Shown here: one piece after another, positions 45,692 through 57,223 of the stretch | Layout of the letters: every line of letters starts with the position of its first letter | Position numbering within the stretch: position 1 is the first letter of the stretch | Source of the DNA: Curvularia sp. ZM96 | Taxonomy: Eukaryota; Ascomycota; Dothideomycetes; Pleosporales; Pleosporaceae | Direction: 5' to 3' | Length of the DNA: 64,000 nt | Assembly (NCBI GenBank): GCA_022457065.1 | Contig: JAJGBQ010000003.1 | Location: forward strand, 3,844,001 to 3,908,000 | Made by a program: the position numbers and the translations under genes | The notes under the pieces: generated by a model | Databases searched by the model: none | What the model saw: the letters and a program-made list of their open reading frames with translations, nothing else | Told to the model about the DNA's origin: nothing

Positions 45692-47217
45692 ATGATCGAC
45701 TCGTACTTTGATGTCCTGATTATCGGCAGCGGTCTCAGCGGCATAAACGCTGCTTACCGCCTACAAGAATCGCTGCCAGATGTCAAGTTCACCATTCTCG
45801 AAGCGCGCCATGAACTCGGTGGAACGTGGTCACAATTCAAGTATCCCGGCGTGCGCTCCGACTCCGACCTGCATACCCTGGGCTTCCAGTTCTATCCATG
45901 GCGATCAAAGAACCCCATTGCGAGTGGAGAGAGCATCATGAGCTATCTGAAAGAGACGGCACACAAGTTTGATATTGACAAGAAGATCCGGTACAGGCAC
46001 AAGGTTCTGGCAGCCGACTGGAGGAGCGAGGAACAGCGCTGGAGAGTCGAGGTGGAAGTGGGTAACGAAGTCGGACGAGAGCCGCGGAGAGTCGTCTATT
46101 GGACAAAGTGGTTGATCATGTGTACGGGCTACTACAGCTACGACAAGCCGCTGAATGCGACCATACCCGGCATCGATAACTTTCAAGGACAGAGGATACA
46201 CCCACAATTCTGGCCAGAGGATCTCGACTACAAGGGCAAAAAGATCGTCATTGTGGGATCAGGCGCAACGACCATCACGCTTCTGCCTGCATTGGTGGAT
46301 GGTGGTGCTGAGAGCGTAACACAGTTGCAGAGGAGTCCGAGTTATGTCATGAGTGTTCCTCAGAATGACGAAGCATGGTTTGAGAAATGGGCCCCAGAGT
46401 GGTTTACTCTCGGCTACAAACGTGGGTCAGCTCTCCCATCGTCACGTGACCACTACTAATAACTTACCTAGGCTTCATGTTCACCCTCGTGCCATTCATA
46501 CTTTATTATCTTTGCATTTGGTTTCCCTCGTATGCGTCATCATTCCTCGTCAAGAAAGCTGCCGCCCAGCTTCCACCCGACTTCCCTATCGACCCTCACT
46601 TCAAGCCCGGGTACAACCCTTGGCAACAACGCATGTGTCTCTGTCCCGATGGCGACTACTTCAAAGCCTTCAGTTCCGGCAAAGCACACGTTGTCACCGA
46701 CACCATCAAGTCGGTCGTTTCTGACGGCATCGAGCTTAGCAGCGGTCAAAAGCTCGACGCCGACATCATCATCACAGCCACAGGTCTCAACCTGCGCTTC
46801 CTGGGCGACATGGAAACCACCGTCGACGGTCAAAAGGTCGATCTTCCTTCTCAATACATGTGGCGCGCCAGCATGTTTACCTCACTCCCTAACTTTGGTA
46901 ACATCATTGGCTACTGGCAAGCATCATGGACGCTGGGCTCAGACACTTCCTCACGCCTATTTGTCCGCCTGATCCAGCACCAACGAGCTCATGGGTACAC
47001 CAGCGTTGTTCCTGTTATTGACGACGAGGCGAAGAAGAAGACTATCCCTGCTTCGCCCCTCACGAGCACGTACATCCAAACTGCATTAAGCAAGATGCCG
47101 CGATGTGCTGATGTTGGACCGTGGAAACCGAGAACCAATTGGTTTGCGGATAGCTGGAACGCGAGGATGGGTGGGTTGGACGATGGGCTTAAGTGGGATA
47201 AGGTTGCTGTTGAGTAG
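45692..47217 (+). CDS. Flavin-dependent monooxygenase, Baeyer-Villiger type
   Basis: Exons 45692-46421 and 46472-47217 give 491 aa. An N-terminal Rossmann motif GSGLSG (12-17) binds FAD, and GGTWSQFKYPGVRSDSD follows as in class B enzymes. Residues 164-174 read FQGQRIHPQFW, an exact match to the Baeyer-Villiger fingerprint F-x-G-x3-H-x3-W, with Pro after the Trp. A second dinucleotide motif GSGATTITLLPAL binds NADPH. The C-terminal ATGLNLRFLGD segment is the second FAD-contact motif of the family. The enzyme probably inserts oxygen next to a carbonyl group in ketones or steroids, or hydroxylates a soft nucleophile; the substrate is unknown. Shorter than cyclohexanone-type enzymes (~540 aa). 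No cluster of biosynthetic genes surrounds it. Confidence 0.9.
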
Positions 47218-48353
47218 GTAGTTCGAGTATTAGTCGGTTGAGGTTCGGAGTCAAAATACTTGATAGGAAATGTGAGAATTATTGTTGAAACAGGTGTGCC
47301 TTTTCGGCATTCCTGCTGTTTAAATACTCTTTATCTGATTTATAAGCTTTCTGATCAAGAATGATGAGTAAACTAAAATTACCATAGGAAACCTACCATA
47401 ATGGGAACACAACAACCAGGAAATAAAGCAAATCAAAGTAGAGTATCCTGATGATTTTCCTGAGGCATAACAATACTGCTTTAGATTAGATGGAATTTCC
47501 AAGTAGGTAGCCACTCGTATTCACGGCTCACTTTATCCGCCCAGAGCGATCACGCTTAGTCTGATGCTGTGGCTTGATCGTCTTGCCTACATGAAGAGGT
47601 TCAAGTTTTTGTTTTATGAATATTTCGAAACCATTTTATGCACAAAGAGTAAGTTAATTTGAATTGCAGAAAGAAACCGTAGTACAGACTTACTCGATGG
47701 CTGTCGCTTTAGTCCAAGGTAGGCCGATAATCTCCGCATTTGCAAGGATAACGGAAAAAGGCTGTGATTTGATTGGACAAGTAAACTGATCACTATATCC
47801 CTCCAAAGCCACAACGTCGACGCATGCACGCGAGTCAAAGATGAATACACATTTCGGGAAAGGAGCGCAAGTCTAGCGGTGGAAGCCCAATTGCCAAGTC
47901 GATTTCCCCAATTTCCCCGAGGCCCGAGCTCGCCATCAAGCCATTCCAGCCACGGTAAAATCTGGGGATGTATACTTCCACCACTTAACTCCACCATGTC
48001 AAGCCACTCTTGCGCCATTTGGCATCGCCGTTTGATCTCGCCAAGTGAGCGGCGCCAGGGCCAAGATGAGCCAAGCAGAATAATGTAGTAGCACCTTGCC
48101 GATAGTTGCTGTAGGGCGATGGTTACTTATACAGAGGCATATCAAGTGGCTTCTAGGCACACCGGCCTATGCGCCAAGGGTCGTTTTGCCGGAAGAACTG
48201 GTTATTCATGTGGTAGAACACGATGTGGCTCACTTTGTGGAGCTGTAGAGGGCGATCATAGCAGCAGATAAAATGGGGGTGGTGCCGCCTGCTGGTGGAG
48301 ATCAGGTTATCAGCATAGCCCCCGTCTCCTCCTGGTGTCTTCTGTAAGCCAAG
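47218..48353. other. Intergenic region upstream of the pectate lyase
   Basis: No gene is supported. A minus-strand frame at 47614-48018 (134 codons) has no recognised domain. The last 150 bp are the pectate lyase promoter and leader. Confidence 0.4.
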
Positions 48354-49358
48354 ATGAAGCTGTCTATCCTTTCCCTTGCTTCATTTGCTCTTTCTGCAAC
48401 AGCAGCACCAGCAGGTGCCGACTTCAGCCTGGTGGGATTCGCAAAAGACAATCCCATCGGCCCTACGACAGGCGGTCAATCCAAGCAAGGCAAAAGCGTG
48501 ACTGTTGAAACAGTAGCCGACTTTGTCAAAGCAGTCACAAGCACTGAACCTCTTGTGGTCTACGCCAAAGGCAACTTCAACCTCACTTCGCGAGTCCAAA
48601 TCGGATCCAACAAGTCGCTCATTGGCCTGGGCAAAGGCGCCCAAATCACTGGCGCCGGTCTCAACATCTATAACAAGACCAATGTCATTATCCGGAACCT
48701 TGGTTTCACAGCTATTCCCGACGATGCAATGACAATCCGCAACAGCACACGCATATGGATCGATCACAATGAATTCACAACTGGCAACTTTCCTGCTCTG
48801 GGACCCGATGCGTTCGATGGCCAGGTCGACATTATCCGCGCCTCAGACTGGATCACTGTGTCTTGGAACTATTTCCACGACCACTGGAAGAGCTCGCTCG
48901 TAGGAAACAGTGATGCGCTGAGAGATGTCGACCAAGGCCATCTTCACGTCACTTACCACCACAACTTTTGGCGCCATGAAGGCACACGCGGGCCCGCCGG
49001 CCGCTTCGGCCACCAGCACATCTACAACAACCTATACGTCGACTTTCTCTACCAAGCCATCCATTCCCGCAGCGACAACCAAGTTCTCGTCGAGGGTAAC
49101 GTTTTCCGAGGCAACACCCGCGAGGCTCTGAGCACATACGGACTGGTGATTCCAGAAGATAGCCCGAATACGAGTCCCGAGGGAGACTTTGAGATTGATG
49201 GGTTCGCAAATTTGGGGGCGAAGAATGATTTTGGGAGGGCGGGAGTGAACATTACGCAAGTGGGGAAATTTACCAGGGCGCCGTATAAGTATAAGCTTAC
49301 ACCGTTGGAGAAGGTAGAGAGGTTGGTTAAGAATGGTGCAGGGCTGGGGAAGATTTAA
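48354..49358 (+). CDS. Secreted pectate lyase, PL1 family
   Basis: Extracellular enzyme that cleaves polygalacturonate by beta-elimination, with calcium. Single exon, 334 aa. Residues 1-17 are a signal peptide (LSLASFALSATAAP). The parallel beta-helix domain shows the family landmarks WIDHNEF (about 136-142), the calcium-site region FDGQVDIIRASDWITVSWNYFHDH, and VTYHHNFW followed by RGPAGRFG, which carries the catalytic arginine. A C-terminal segment with few features ends near LVKNGAGLGKI. It belongs with GH6 and AA8-AA12 as plant cell-wall-acting secreted proteins in this window. Confidence 0.95.
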   Translation: MKLSILSLASFALSATAAPAGADFSLVGFAKDNPIGPTTGGQSKQGKSVTVETVADFVKAVTSTEPLVVYAKGNFNLTSRVQIGSNKSLIGLGKGAQITGAGLNIYNKTNVIIRNLGFTAIPDDAMTIRNSTRIWIDHNEFTTGNFPALGPDAFDGQVDIIRASDWITVSWNYFHDHWKSSLVGNSDALRDVDQGHLHVTYHHNFWRHEGTRGPAGRFGHQHIYNNLYVDFLYQAIHSRSDNQVLVEGNVFRGNTREALSTYGLVIPEDSPNTSPEGDFEIDGFANLGAKNDFGRAGVNITQVGKFTRAPYKYKLTPLEKVERLVKNGAGLGKI

Positions 49359-49597
49359 TAGGGAAAATGGAGAAGTTCTGGTTTTGTCATTCGAATCGTT
49401 ATGCGTTAAAGTTGGAATGGCATCTGGTAATGAGGATAGGTAATACCGTATGGCAAGCTCCTCTTGATACGTCACACTCCTTCGCCTTAAGCCAAAGTAT
49501 TCGTCTGCTAGATTGAAGAAATTCCTCGCGCCTCTGGCGACTCACTCAAGCCATACGTACATGTACAGGGAACATTACACTATCAATACATGCAAGC

Positions 49598-50419
49598 CTA
49601 AGCATGTGCAGCAACACCACCCAATGGACTCTGTCCCTGAGGGTTATTCGGGGCAACAGGCTGCAACTCCTCAATAGCCTGGTCATACTCGTTGCTGCTC
49701 ATATCCGCACCCGCGCCTTCATTCTGCTGCCCACTGAACATCTGCGCGCGCATAGCCTGCTCGTCCTCAATCTGCTTGGCCGCCCAAGCCTTCCAGTTCT
49801 CCCACTGACGGTCCTCAAGCTCCATACCAATTTCAAGCGGTCCTTTGCCAAAGTAGGCTCCCACATGCAGGGCTTCTTCTTTGGCGATGCGCGACCGGAT
49901 CTCCGAGAGGTGGCGGTGCTTATAAAATTCGCGGCGGGCAACATCGTAGGCGGAGGCTTTTGAGAGCGATTGGTGCTTCATGAGCCACATCTGGCGCTGT
50001 ACGACGCTTTCATGGTGTTAGAATTGGTCACATAGGCCATGGTGAAAGTTCGGTACACACCTCTCGCCGTCTAATTGCTTGCCTGGCTGCACAATCTTGC
50101 TCCAATCGTAATTCTTCGAGTCGTTTCCGCTGTCTTCAACTACTAGTCGGGGCCGTGCCAGTTCCCATGGGTGGTCGCCAAAGAACTCTGAACGCAGCTT
50201 GTCTTCGGGATATGTGATGGGCAGTGGCTTGAATAGTTTGCTGGCCTTGCGCGCCTTGCGCATCTTGGGTGCCCGCAGCACTGGCCTGGCAAGCGTCTCG
50301 CCCGGAGGTATGTTCCCAATCACATCATACCATTGTGGTAGCACAGGGTCTCGCTTCGAGTCGAAGAGGGCCTTTGCAGTTTGGCGGACGTGGAGAGGAC
50401 GGAAGTCGTAGCGGCCCAT
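49598..50419 (-). CDS. rsm25: Mitochondrial small-subunit ribosomal protein, RSM25/mS23 type
   Basis: Exons 50419-50061 and 50006-49598 give 255 aa. The N-terminus MGRYDFRPLHVRQTAKALFDS and PQWYDVIGNIPPGETLARP match the fungal RSM25 (mS23) family of the mitochondrial 37S subunit. The central FFGDHPWELARPR block and VVQRQMWLMKHQ, restored by splicing, also fit. The C-terminal ~40 residues are acidic and Gln/Asn-rich, variable in such proteins. The intron donor is GTGTGT. The gene is divergent from a PPR-like gene, with about 500 bp between the start codons, so both could share control of mitochondrial gene expression. Confidence 0.85.
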
Positions 50420-50932
50420 GGCGGGCAGAGCTGATGTTTATGTGTCCACAGGGTATTATCGCATGCGAATGGAGTCCAGAGGTGTTTAGTCGGGGCAGCG
50501 AGAGGCCACGGGACGCAATTGGCGATGTCGAGAGTATTATCGACGTTGTTCTTGCCCGCGCAAACTCCGAAAGATTTTGCCAAGACTTCGCGACGGGAAA
50601 TCTTTGGATGGTGCGTATGCGAGCACCTGCGCATCACCACCGATACTTCCACTCACTCCACACTGCAGGAAGCTCTTCAATGGGCTCCCCTTGAACAACG
50701 GCAGTCGCGCCCACAAATGGAACACGTCTGAACGGGCTCCCGCTGACACGATGCTCGACTTCTCATGTCCCTCTTCCGCACCCTCGATCGGACCTCCGCA
50801 GTCTCGAATACCACCAGCGCACGACCGTTTCTTTCTTTTTTGTGGCCCGCTCTCGACAAGAATAAACCCAAGAGGAGTTACAGCAACAAGGTTATAGACA
50901 ATGCCCCACAATTGGCCAGGCCAATCGCTCGA

Positions 50933-52564
50933 ATGGACGCTTTTTTCATCCAGGCATTGGTGCGGGCGTCATCGTGCCCCAAGCATGCAAAGCGGATGCC
51001 AAATTTGTGCGGGGTAGATGCAGTTGTACCAAGAAGACACACAGTGCGGTGGAGTAGCACATGGTCTGCGCCAGAGGACAATGCGCCCCATGCCAGACCG
51101 CAGCGGAAAGGCCCATTCAACAAAGTAAAGGCCTTTGCTGAAAAAGAATTGCGGGCCTTGGTCGACTACTATGGCATGAACTTTGACAACGAGCCTGAGC
51201 AAGACATTCCCGACAGCGGCAAACTGGTATGGAACGTTGGCGACAGCCACCAACCCTGGCCCCTCCGTGATCCTTCAGACGCCGTGCATATCACAAAATT
51301 GGAAAAACTGCTGGAAGATGATGAATCACCACATGAAGAAGTATTCGAAACGTACAAAAAGCTGCCGTCGCCTGGAGTTGTATATCTCAATATTGAAACG
51401 ATAAGAGCATTGTTGCATCATCTCGCAGTTGTCGAACGTCCAGTTCTGACCGCAGTGCAACGCTACCTTTCCGTCCTTGACGACATGAAGACCGCGCACA
51501 TACATATTCTCCGTTCGGAATGGACGTCGGCGATACACCTATCTGGAAATGCCTTGGGCAAGTTGCCTGACGACAGGATTCAATCGGCTCTCCAGATTTG
51601 GCGGGACATGGAGCACCGAGCTGATATAAGAGGTGGCTATGTGGCCTTCAACGTGCTGTTTACTGTGTCCGTAAAGACGGGCAAGTACGACCTTGCCGAG
51701 TCGTTTTTGAAAGAAATGCAAGCTCGAAGAATGTCCATGCATCGACACCATCGTGTGTCGCTCCTGTATTATTACGGAGTTCTACAAAATGGCAATGCAA
51801 TTAGAAGGACGTATCAAGAGCTGGTCTCTGCGGGAGAGATTGTCGACACAGTAGTCATGAATGCTGTCATTGCATCTTTGTTCCGCGCAGGAGAGCCTTC
51901 GGCCGCAGAACATGTTTTTGAGCGCATGAAGCGCCTGCACTATCTGCGCGCCTCTCCTGCACCTGGCCACAGGTTCTTCAATCGCAAGTGGCGCGACCGT
52001 CGTTCCCTAGGAATGCACTTTAGGGACGAAGTGCGGAGGCTAAGTAAAGACAATAACGAGGAAGAACTGAAGCGCCTGCAAGACTTTGCACCCATAGCGC
52101 CGGACTCGCGCACCTACGGTATCTTGATCCGTCATCACGCGGGGATAGCAGGCAACATCGATCGCGTCCACGAACTGCTAAAGGAAATGAAGTGGAACTC
52201 TGTCCCGCTCGAAGGGACCATCTTCATTGTTATATTTCATGGCTTCAACAGCTTCGGCGGCGTACGCTACTCATCATGGACAGCGTCGAAACTGGAAAAG
52301 ATCTGGCAACGCTATTTGAAAGCCCTCAAGGAAGACCTCGAAAGGACATGGATATCTAGTCTATCCGTCATTGCGGCTCTCAGAGCCTTTGCAAAGTGTA
52401 CGGATCCAGAGCGCACGCTGAAGGCTTGGGAGGAAATCCGCAACTTGTGGCACGATGCAGATGAACAGGAGTTGGAGAATGTGCTCCTCGTGCTGAGGAA
52501 ACTGGTGCCAAGCCAACTGGAAGCTCAGAGTCCAGGTTTCTTTGACGGTAGAAGTCCGCTTTGA
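50933..52564 (+). CDS. PPR-like protein, probably mitochondrial
   Basis: Single-exon protein of 543 aa from the ATG at 50933; the frame is open to an ATG at 50765, which would add 56 residues. I prefer 50933 because the start MDAFFIQALVRASS with nearby basic residues looks like a mitochondrial presequence. The body is helical, with degenerate 35-residue pentatricopeptide repeats: VAFNVLFTVSVKTGKYDLAESFLKEMQAR, VVMNAVIASLFRAGEPSAAEHVFERMKR and TYGILIRHHAGIAGNIDRVHELLKEMKW are the clearest. Such proteins bind organellar RNA and act in its processing or translation. It is divergent from the mitoribosomal gene. The precise RNA target is unknown. Confidence 0.82.
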   Translation: MDAFFIQALVRASSCPKHAKRMPNLCGVDAVVPRRHTVRWSSTWSAPEDNAPHARPQRKGPFNKVKAFAEKELRALVDYYGMNFDNEPEQDIPDSGKLVWNVGDSHQPWPLRDPSDAVHITKLEKLLEDDESPHEEVFETYKKLPSPGVVYLNIETIRALLHHLAVVERPVLTAVQRYLSVLDDMKTAHIHILRSEWTSAIHLSGNALGKLPDDRIQSALQIWRDMEHRADIRGGYVAFNVLFTVSVKTGKYDLAESFLKEMQARRMSMHRHHRVSLLYYYGVLQNGNAIRRTYQELVSAGEIVDTVVMNAVIASLFRAGEPSAAEHVFERMKRLHYLRASPAPGHRFFNRKWRDRRSLGMHFRDEVRRLSKDNNEEELKRLQDFAPIAPDSRTYGILIRHHAGIAGNIDRVHELLKEMKWNSVPLEGTIFIVIFHGFNSFGGVRYSSWTASKLEKIWQRYLKALKEDLERTWISSLSVIAALRAFAKCTDPERTLKAWEEIRNLWHDADEQELENVLLVLRKLVPSQLEAQSPGFFDGRSPL

Positions 52565-55500
52565 ATGAAGATGATCATCTGGTGTTTTTCAACATGTTCG
52601 CACAGATGTAGCATGAGCAGCAACATGTGTAGATAGGTATCCCTGCATAATCTTGTACTCCGTACACTGAGTTCTTATCTTTTGCTCCGAACTGCCGATG
52701 CCACGGTGCCGGGGATGCGAAACGAAATGGGACCAGGGTCACGAACTGGATCCACGGCAGAGCAAGGGTGCGAATTACTCGCAGGCGCTGTATCCGCTCG
52801 GCCGTGCTGTACAGTAATTGTGTAGGAGGCCTTACACACAAACTACACCCACATGCCTTGCTAAAGAAGGACATGGAAACTCATAGAGTTTCACCGAAAG
52901 AGGGTACTCGAATAAAAATAAATAAATGGCCGTTTCGACGAATGTCGGTCCCGTATCATGTGAAACGCTCTTCATATCTCCATATCCGTGTCGCATTCTA
53001 TCAGCTAATTTACGCAACCCCCCTACTCCCTGTGATGCGAGAGGATGTTCTGTGTAGGTATACGTAGTTTATGCATGGTGTCCTTTTGGGAAGAGATACT
53101 GTGGTTGTGAAGGGATGGTCGGGTTAGATGATGTGAAAAGGGAATACTATGGATAAATTCAATACAGAGGCAAGGTGTGCATGTACCGTATCATATCACA
53201 TTCGCACAGCATTGGGGGGTTTGGGTGACTGTGTTTTTACCACGCTGATTGGGTTTCTCGATTACGGATCTCAAGTGTCTTTAGCTTGATACTGAGGAAG
53301 CTCACAATGCTAGCTTCTGCTACCTACGACAATGTTGTATTATGTGGTTCAAAAAAGTCTGGCGGTGACGTCCTCGATGCAATTTTCTCTCAACCACAAA
53401 GACATCAAGAACCGCTTCTAGGGTTGGCGAGAAGTATGGCGAGATATCACCGAGAAAGTTCACCGTCGCCATCCGACATTGAGTCGAAGTTGGCCGATGC
53501 TAGAGGAATTTCATAGTATGGTCTTCGCCTCAGGCAACTGGCGCACGGCGAAATGGACATCCGTTTGGGCGAACTGAATTGTCCAATCTGAGCCCTAGGA
53601 AAATTCTGATCTTCACCACCGTCATCTTCACGACCACACCAACTAAGGTACGCAGCTCTTCGTTCATATAGTTTGATGTAGTAGACAGCATCACGTTGTT
53701 TCTACACGACATTGAACTAAACTCCATACATCATGGGGCCAAGATCACACGACTCGTACTTCATCGCTCCCGTGTTGGAGTATGAGTTTCACCACCGACA
53801 CTAGGCTAGTCAGTAGATTGATATGGCGACACTGCCCTTTGCTGTGAACCCGGCAATCTCCCGAAGCTATCTCCGCCGCTCCGCCATCTGCCCGACCGGC
53901 CTCGCCGTCGGGTCTTTCTACTAGCAGCCGCGCGGGTGGGTGTTTTGAGTCATGTTTGAGTTCGACCAAACATGCGGGCTTGTTCAGATTTCAGTGCAGT
54001 AAAAAAAAACGCAGACTTCACATACGGCTTTTGCGGAACATCGCTGATCGTGGATGGATATCGCCGACCTTTTTTTCGCGTCGGGTAGGTAGATCTGGTT
54101 TGCTACCCCTGCCGACATCTGCAAACTCATTCAAACTAGGAATAGCTATCTGCTTTGACTTGGCGACCGAATGCGAGGGCTCTGGTAATTCATAGATCTG
54201 ATGATATAAAACTCTGGTCCGAAGATGTTGTCTGGTGTGGAAATTATTCGACTCAGGTCCGCCTTACAGCGGAAGCAATGATAGCAAGCCACTATCTTGT
54301 GTGGAGCTTAACGGCCATATTATTCTAGAAGAATGTTTCTCGGAAAAGTTGCTATGCAAAAGGTTATTTGTTCTAGGGCCGCGAGGATCGGCGCATCACC
54401 TGAATGTAGATGAAGAACCAATGCAGAAACTCGGCGAACATACTTCGTGATGGATTAGTTTCCTCGGCCAGCGCTCCTACGATGGACCCTCAGTATCTTT
54501 AGGCCACCAGCGAATCCGTCAGACCACGTGTTTCGGCCATCACGGCCTGCTCCATCAGTCATTTGGATATTTGGATGTTCCTGCAAAAACTTTGTTCGTG
54601 CTGGTAGGCGTGTCCTTGTCGCTATCTGACGACGGTAGCTGTCTAACTAATTCATAGTCGCCTTTCCTTGCTCTTAAATCAGGGTGCCGTTCGGCAATGT
54701 TGCTTCCAACGGCTCGCAAGCACCTTTGCCGGTGCCTCGGACTCGAACGTAGGGGTTCGTGACAAAGCACGACGGCTGCTCAGGCCGGGGAAGCAGTGCC
54801 TGACTGTTAGGTAGTCAGTATCCTGGCCAGGCCCCCTGTGCCAGAAAATGAAAAAAGAATCCTGCGGCACCGATTTTGGGTTAGCATGCCACTGATTATG
54901 AGCCGCTCATTGGCCAGCCGCATTCGCTTTACCTGCTGTATAGCCATTGGCTCGGAATTTTGACCATGATGCATGAGAATGGCGATCGCCATGGATCCTT
55001 CGTCGCAGCGTAGTCATGGCACCGCTTGCGTAGGCTGACGGTGTCTCTTCTACGTACGATGTACCGGATGCCCTCTTCCGCCAATCGCCTCACCAGGCCC
55101 AGATCACAGAGAAGCCAACCATACACGACTGCTTTGCCTCAATCCGTCCTCTTCCAATGCAGGGGCAATGCATCTCAAGTGGCTGGCCCGCTTTGCCGCA
55201 CACTAGACACGTGCATTCCGTGGCTCGCGCAATACTTCTCGGGCGAAAAAGAACAGCGTCATCCCCGTCGGCATCGTGCGACCGACGATTGGAATCACTG
55301 AGAAGCAGCTCAATGCGCAGTCTGAATATTCACACATGTAGCCAGGGCCTGAGGCGTGGGGATCGCGCCGTCGAACTCTAGATCTTGTTGCAGCACAAGG
55401 TGGGGGGACCCTGCAACATGGAGCTGGAATACCCAAAGGTGACACGCCCATGAGAACATCCTAGTATAGAGTTTCCCCAAAAGCCTGTCAAATGCAACCA

Positions 55501-55762
55501 TCCGCCTGCTGAGGCCCGCTTCTCTGTTAGCGTGCAGCCTCAAGCAGACCTCCACCTGCATTAGCCGTGCACTGATAACATAAAGCCCGCTTGGCAACGG
55601 GTCCGAATCATGAACTAGCTTTTTGGCGATGAAGGGCAGGCGGCCCACCGTCAGTCATTAGTGTCTGGGTTCCCCCGCGAGACTCTGGTACGCCATATCT
55701 ATACATCATTCTTGTGTCTTCCAGACCAGCGCCGGCGCTGTCGCTGTCGCCTTTGCATCACA
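52565..55762. other. Intergenic region of about 3.2 kb
   Basis: No gene is supported. Several short frames (53286-53516, 54555-54870 minus, 55661-56059 partly) lack recognisable content. A stretch near 54725-54770 resembles a tRNA T-arm on the minus strand but does not fold. Confidence 0.4.
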
Positions 55763-57223
55763 ATGGCCACCGAGCTGCCCTCGTTGACAACATGGGAGGG
55801 TATCCTCTCCCATATGTTGATGCATCCACCGCCAAAAGACGAGCCATTACCCTTATCAAACAAGAAGGCGACCCTGTTCGGCGTCACACTGACATTTGTG
55901 GTATGTTGTAGTACTTTACGACTCTGTAGTAGTGCCAAGCTGACGTTATGCAAAGACTCTAGCATGGCTCGCTGTCCTGTTCCGTCTCTGGGTGCGAGTG
56001 AGAATTGTCAAGGAATTCGGCTGGGACGATGCCTTTGTGCTTCTCGCTCAAGTAAGTAATTTAATACTTCGAAAGCAGACTGGCTTGGATAAGTTGCTGA
56101 CTTTGACCCAAGATTTTAAACACTGCAGCAGCAGTCCTCGTGTGTGTTTGTAAGTCGAACCATTCCATCAAGCTACTCTTTGCTGACGATTTCAGCGGTT
56201 GAGTATGGATTGGGCCGGCACATGTTATATATCAAATTCGAAGACTTGGTTATATATCTGAGGGTATGCATATCCGCCCAGCACTGCCACACGAAAACTC
56301 TTGCTGACCAAATAAGCTCTATTACGTTGAAGTGGCCATATACATTAGCAACTGTGCAATCATCAAAGTTGCTCTGCTCCTCCAATACCTGCGCATTTTT
56401 AAGGCCGGCACCATGCGATGGGTGTGTGTCGCTCTGTTCACCCTAGTTGTACTTTGGGGCACCGCATTTGCCTTCATGGCCTGGTTCCCTTGCTTTCCAG
56501 TCCGAGGCTATTGGGACCGTACCATCACTGCGAAATGTTACGGCTTCGGTTTTGGCGATTTGCAACAATTTATCACCATGTACAAGGCCCAATCCGCTAC
56601 CAACATGATGTTCGACATTGCCATATTCGTCGCACCCATGATTTTGTTCCGGACACCCAATCTACGGAGGAAGAATCTAATAGCCATGACTGGTGTCTTC
56701 ATGTTTGGAGCTGTGTAAGTTGGCCTTTCTGCAATATGCAATACCTTTTAGACTAACAAGCAGCAGTGTTGTTGGAACCGCAATCGGACGCTTGCACGGC
56801 ATCGTAAAATCCAAAGGCGCCACCTATCCTTATGTTGATTACACCTGGTGGTCCCCTAATATGATCATCCTCTCCTGCCTCGAAATCAATCTCGCCGTCA
56901 TCTGCGCCTCCATGCCCATTTTCTGGCCCATCATCGAAAGATCCTTCGCCACCATTTTCGTCAGTTATGAAGTTCAGGTAGTGGAGGAACGTGTGGATGA
57001 CTATGGACTTTCATACGAGCTCGAGCACAAAAACACAAGCGATCGAGCCAGTATTAAGAGCAGTGGGACAAGCACACGGGAGTTGACACTAGACGACGAC
57101 AATACTAATGGGAAGAAGCCTCAATTCAGCGTGGGCTGCGACCCGCTCAACGACGAGCAGAAAAATGCTGGGTTTAGCGCAAACATTGAAACTCTTGCGT
57201 CGCCTCCTAAATGGCAACTTTGA
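55763..57223 (+). CDS. SAT4/PTH11-like rhodopsin-type membrane protein
   Basis: Six exons: 55763-55900, 55956-56051, 56113-56149, 56196-56263, 56317-56714 and 56767-57223, giving 397 aa with seven expected membrane spans. Landmarks of the fungal rhodopsin-like family are LFRLWVRVRIVKEFGWDDAFVLLAQ after span 1, EYGLGRHM, YYVEVAIYISNCAIIKVALLLQYLRIF, the extracellular cysteines in FPCFPVRGYWD and AKCYG, and WWSPNMIILSCLEINLAVICASMP. No CFEM domain precedes the spans. The C-terminal ~100 residues are cytosolic, Ser/Thr/Asp-rich. Such proteins are proposed G-protein-coupled or surface sensors; PTH11 of Magnaporthe is needed for appressorium formation. The last acceptor could be 3 nt earlier, changing one residue. 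Exon 3 is only 37 nt. Confidence 0.86.

Noticed and set aside
54725..54800. A tRNA-like GTTCGAGTCC on the minus strand with GC-rich flanks
   Set aside because: The bases next to the T-loop-like motif do not pair as a T stem, and I could not build acceptor, D and anticodon arms around it.
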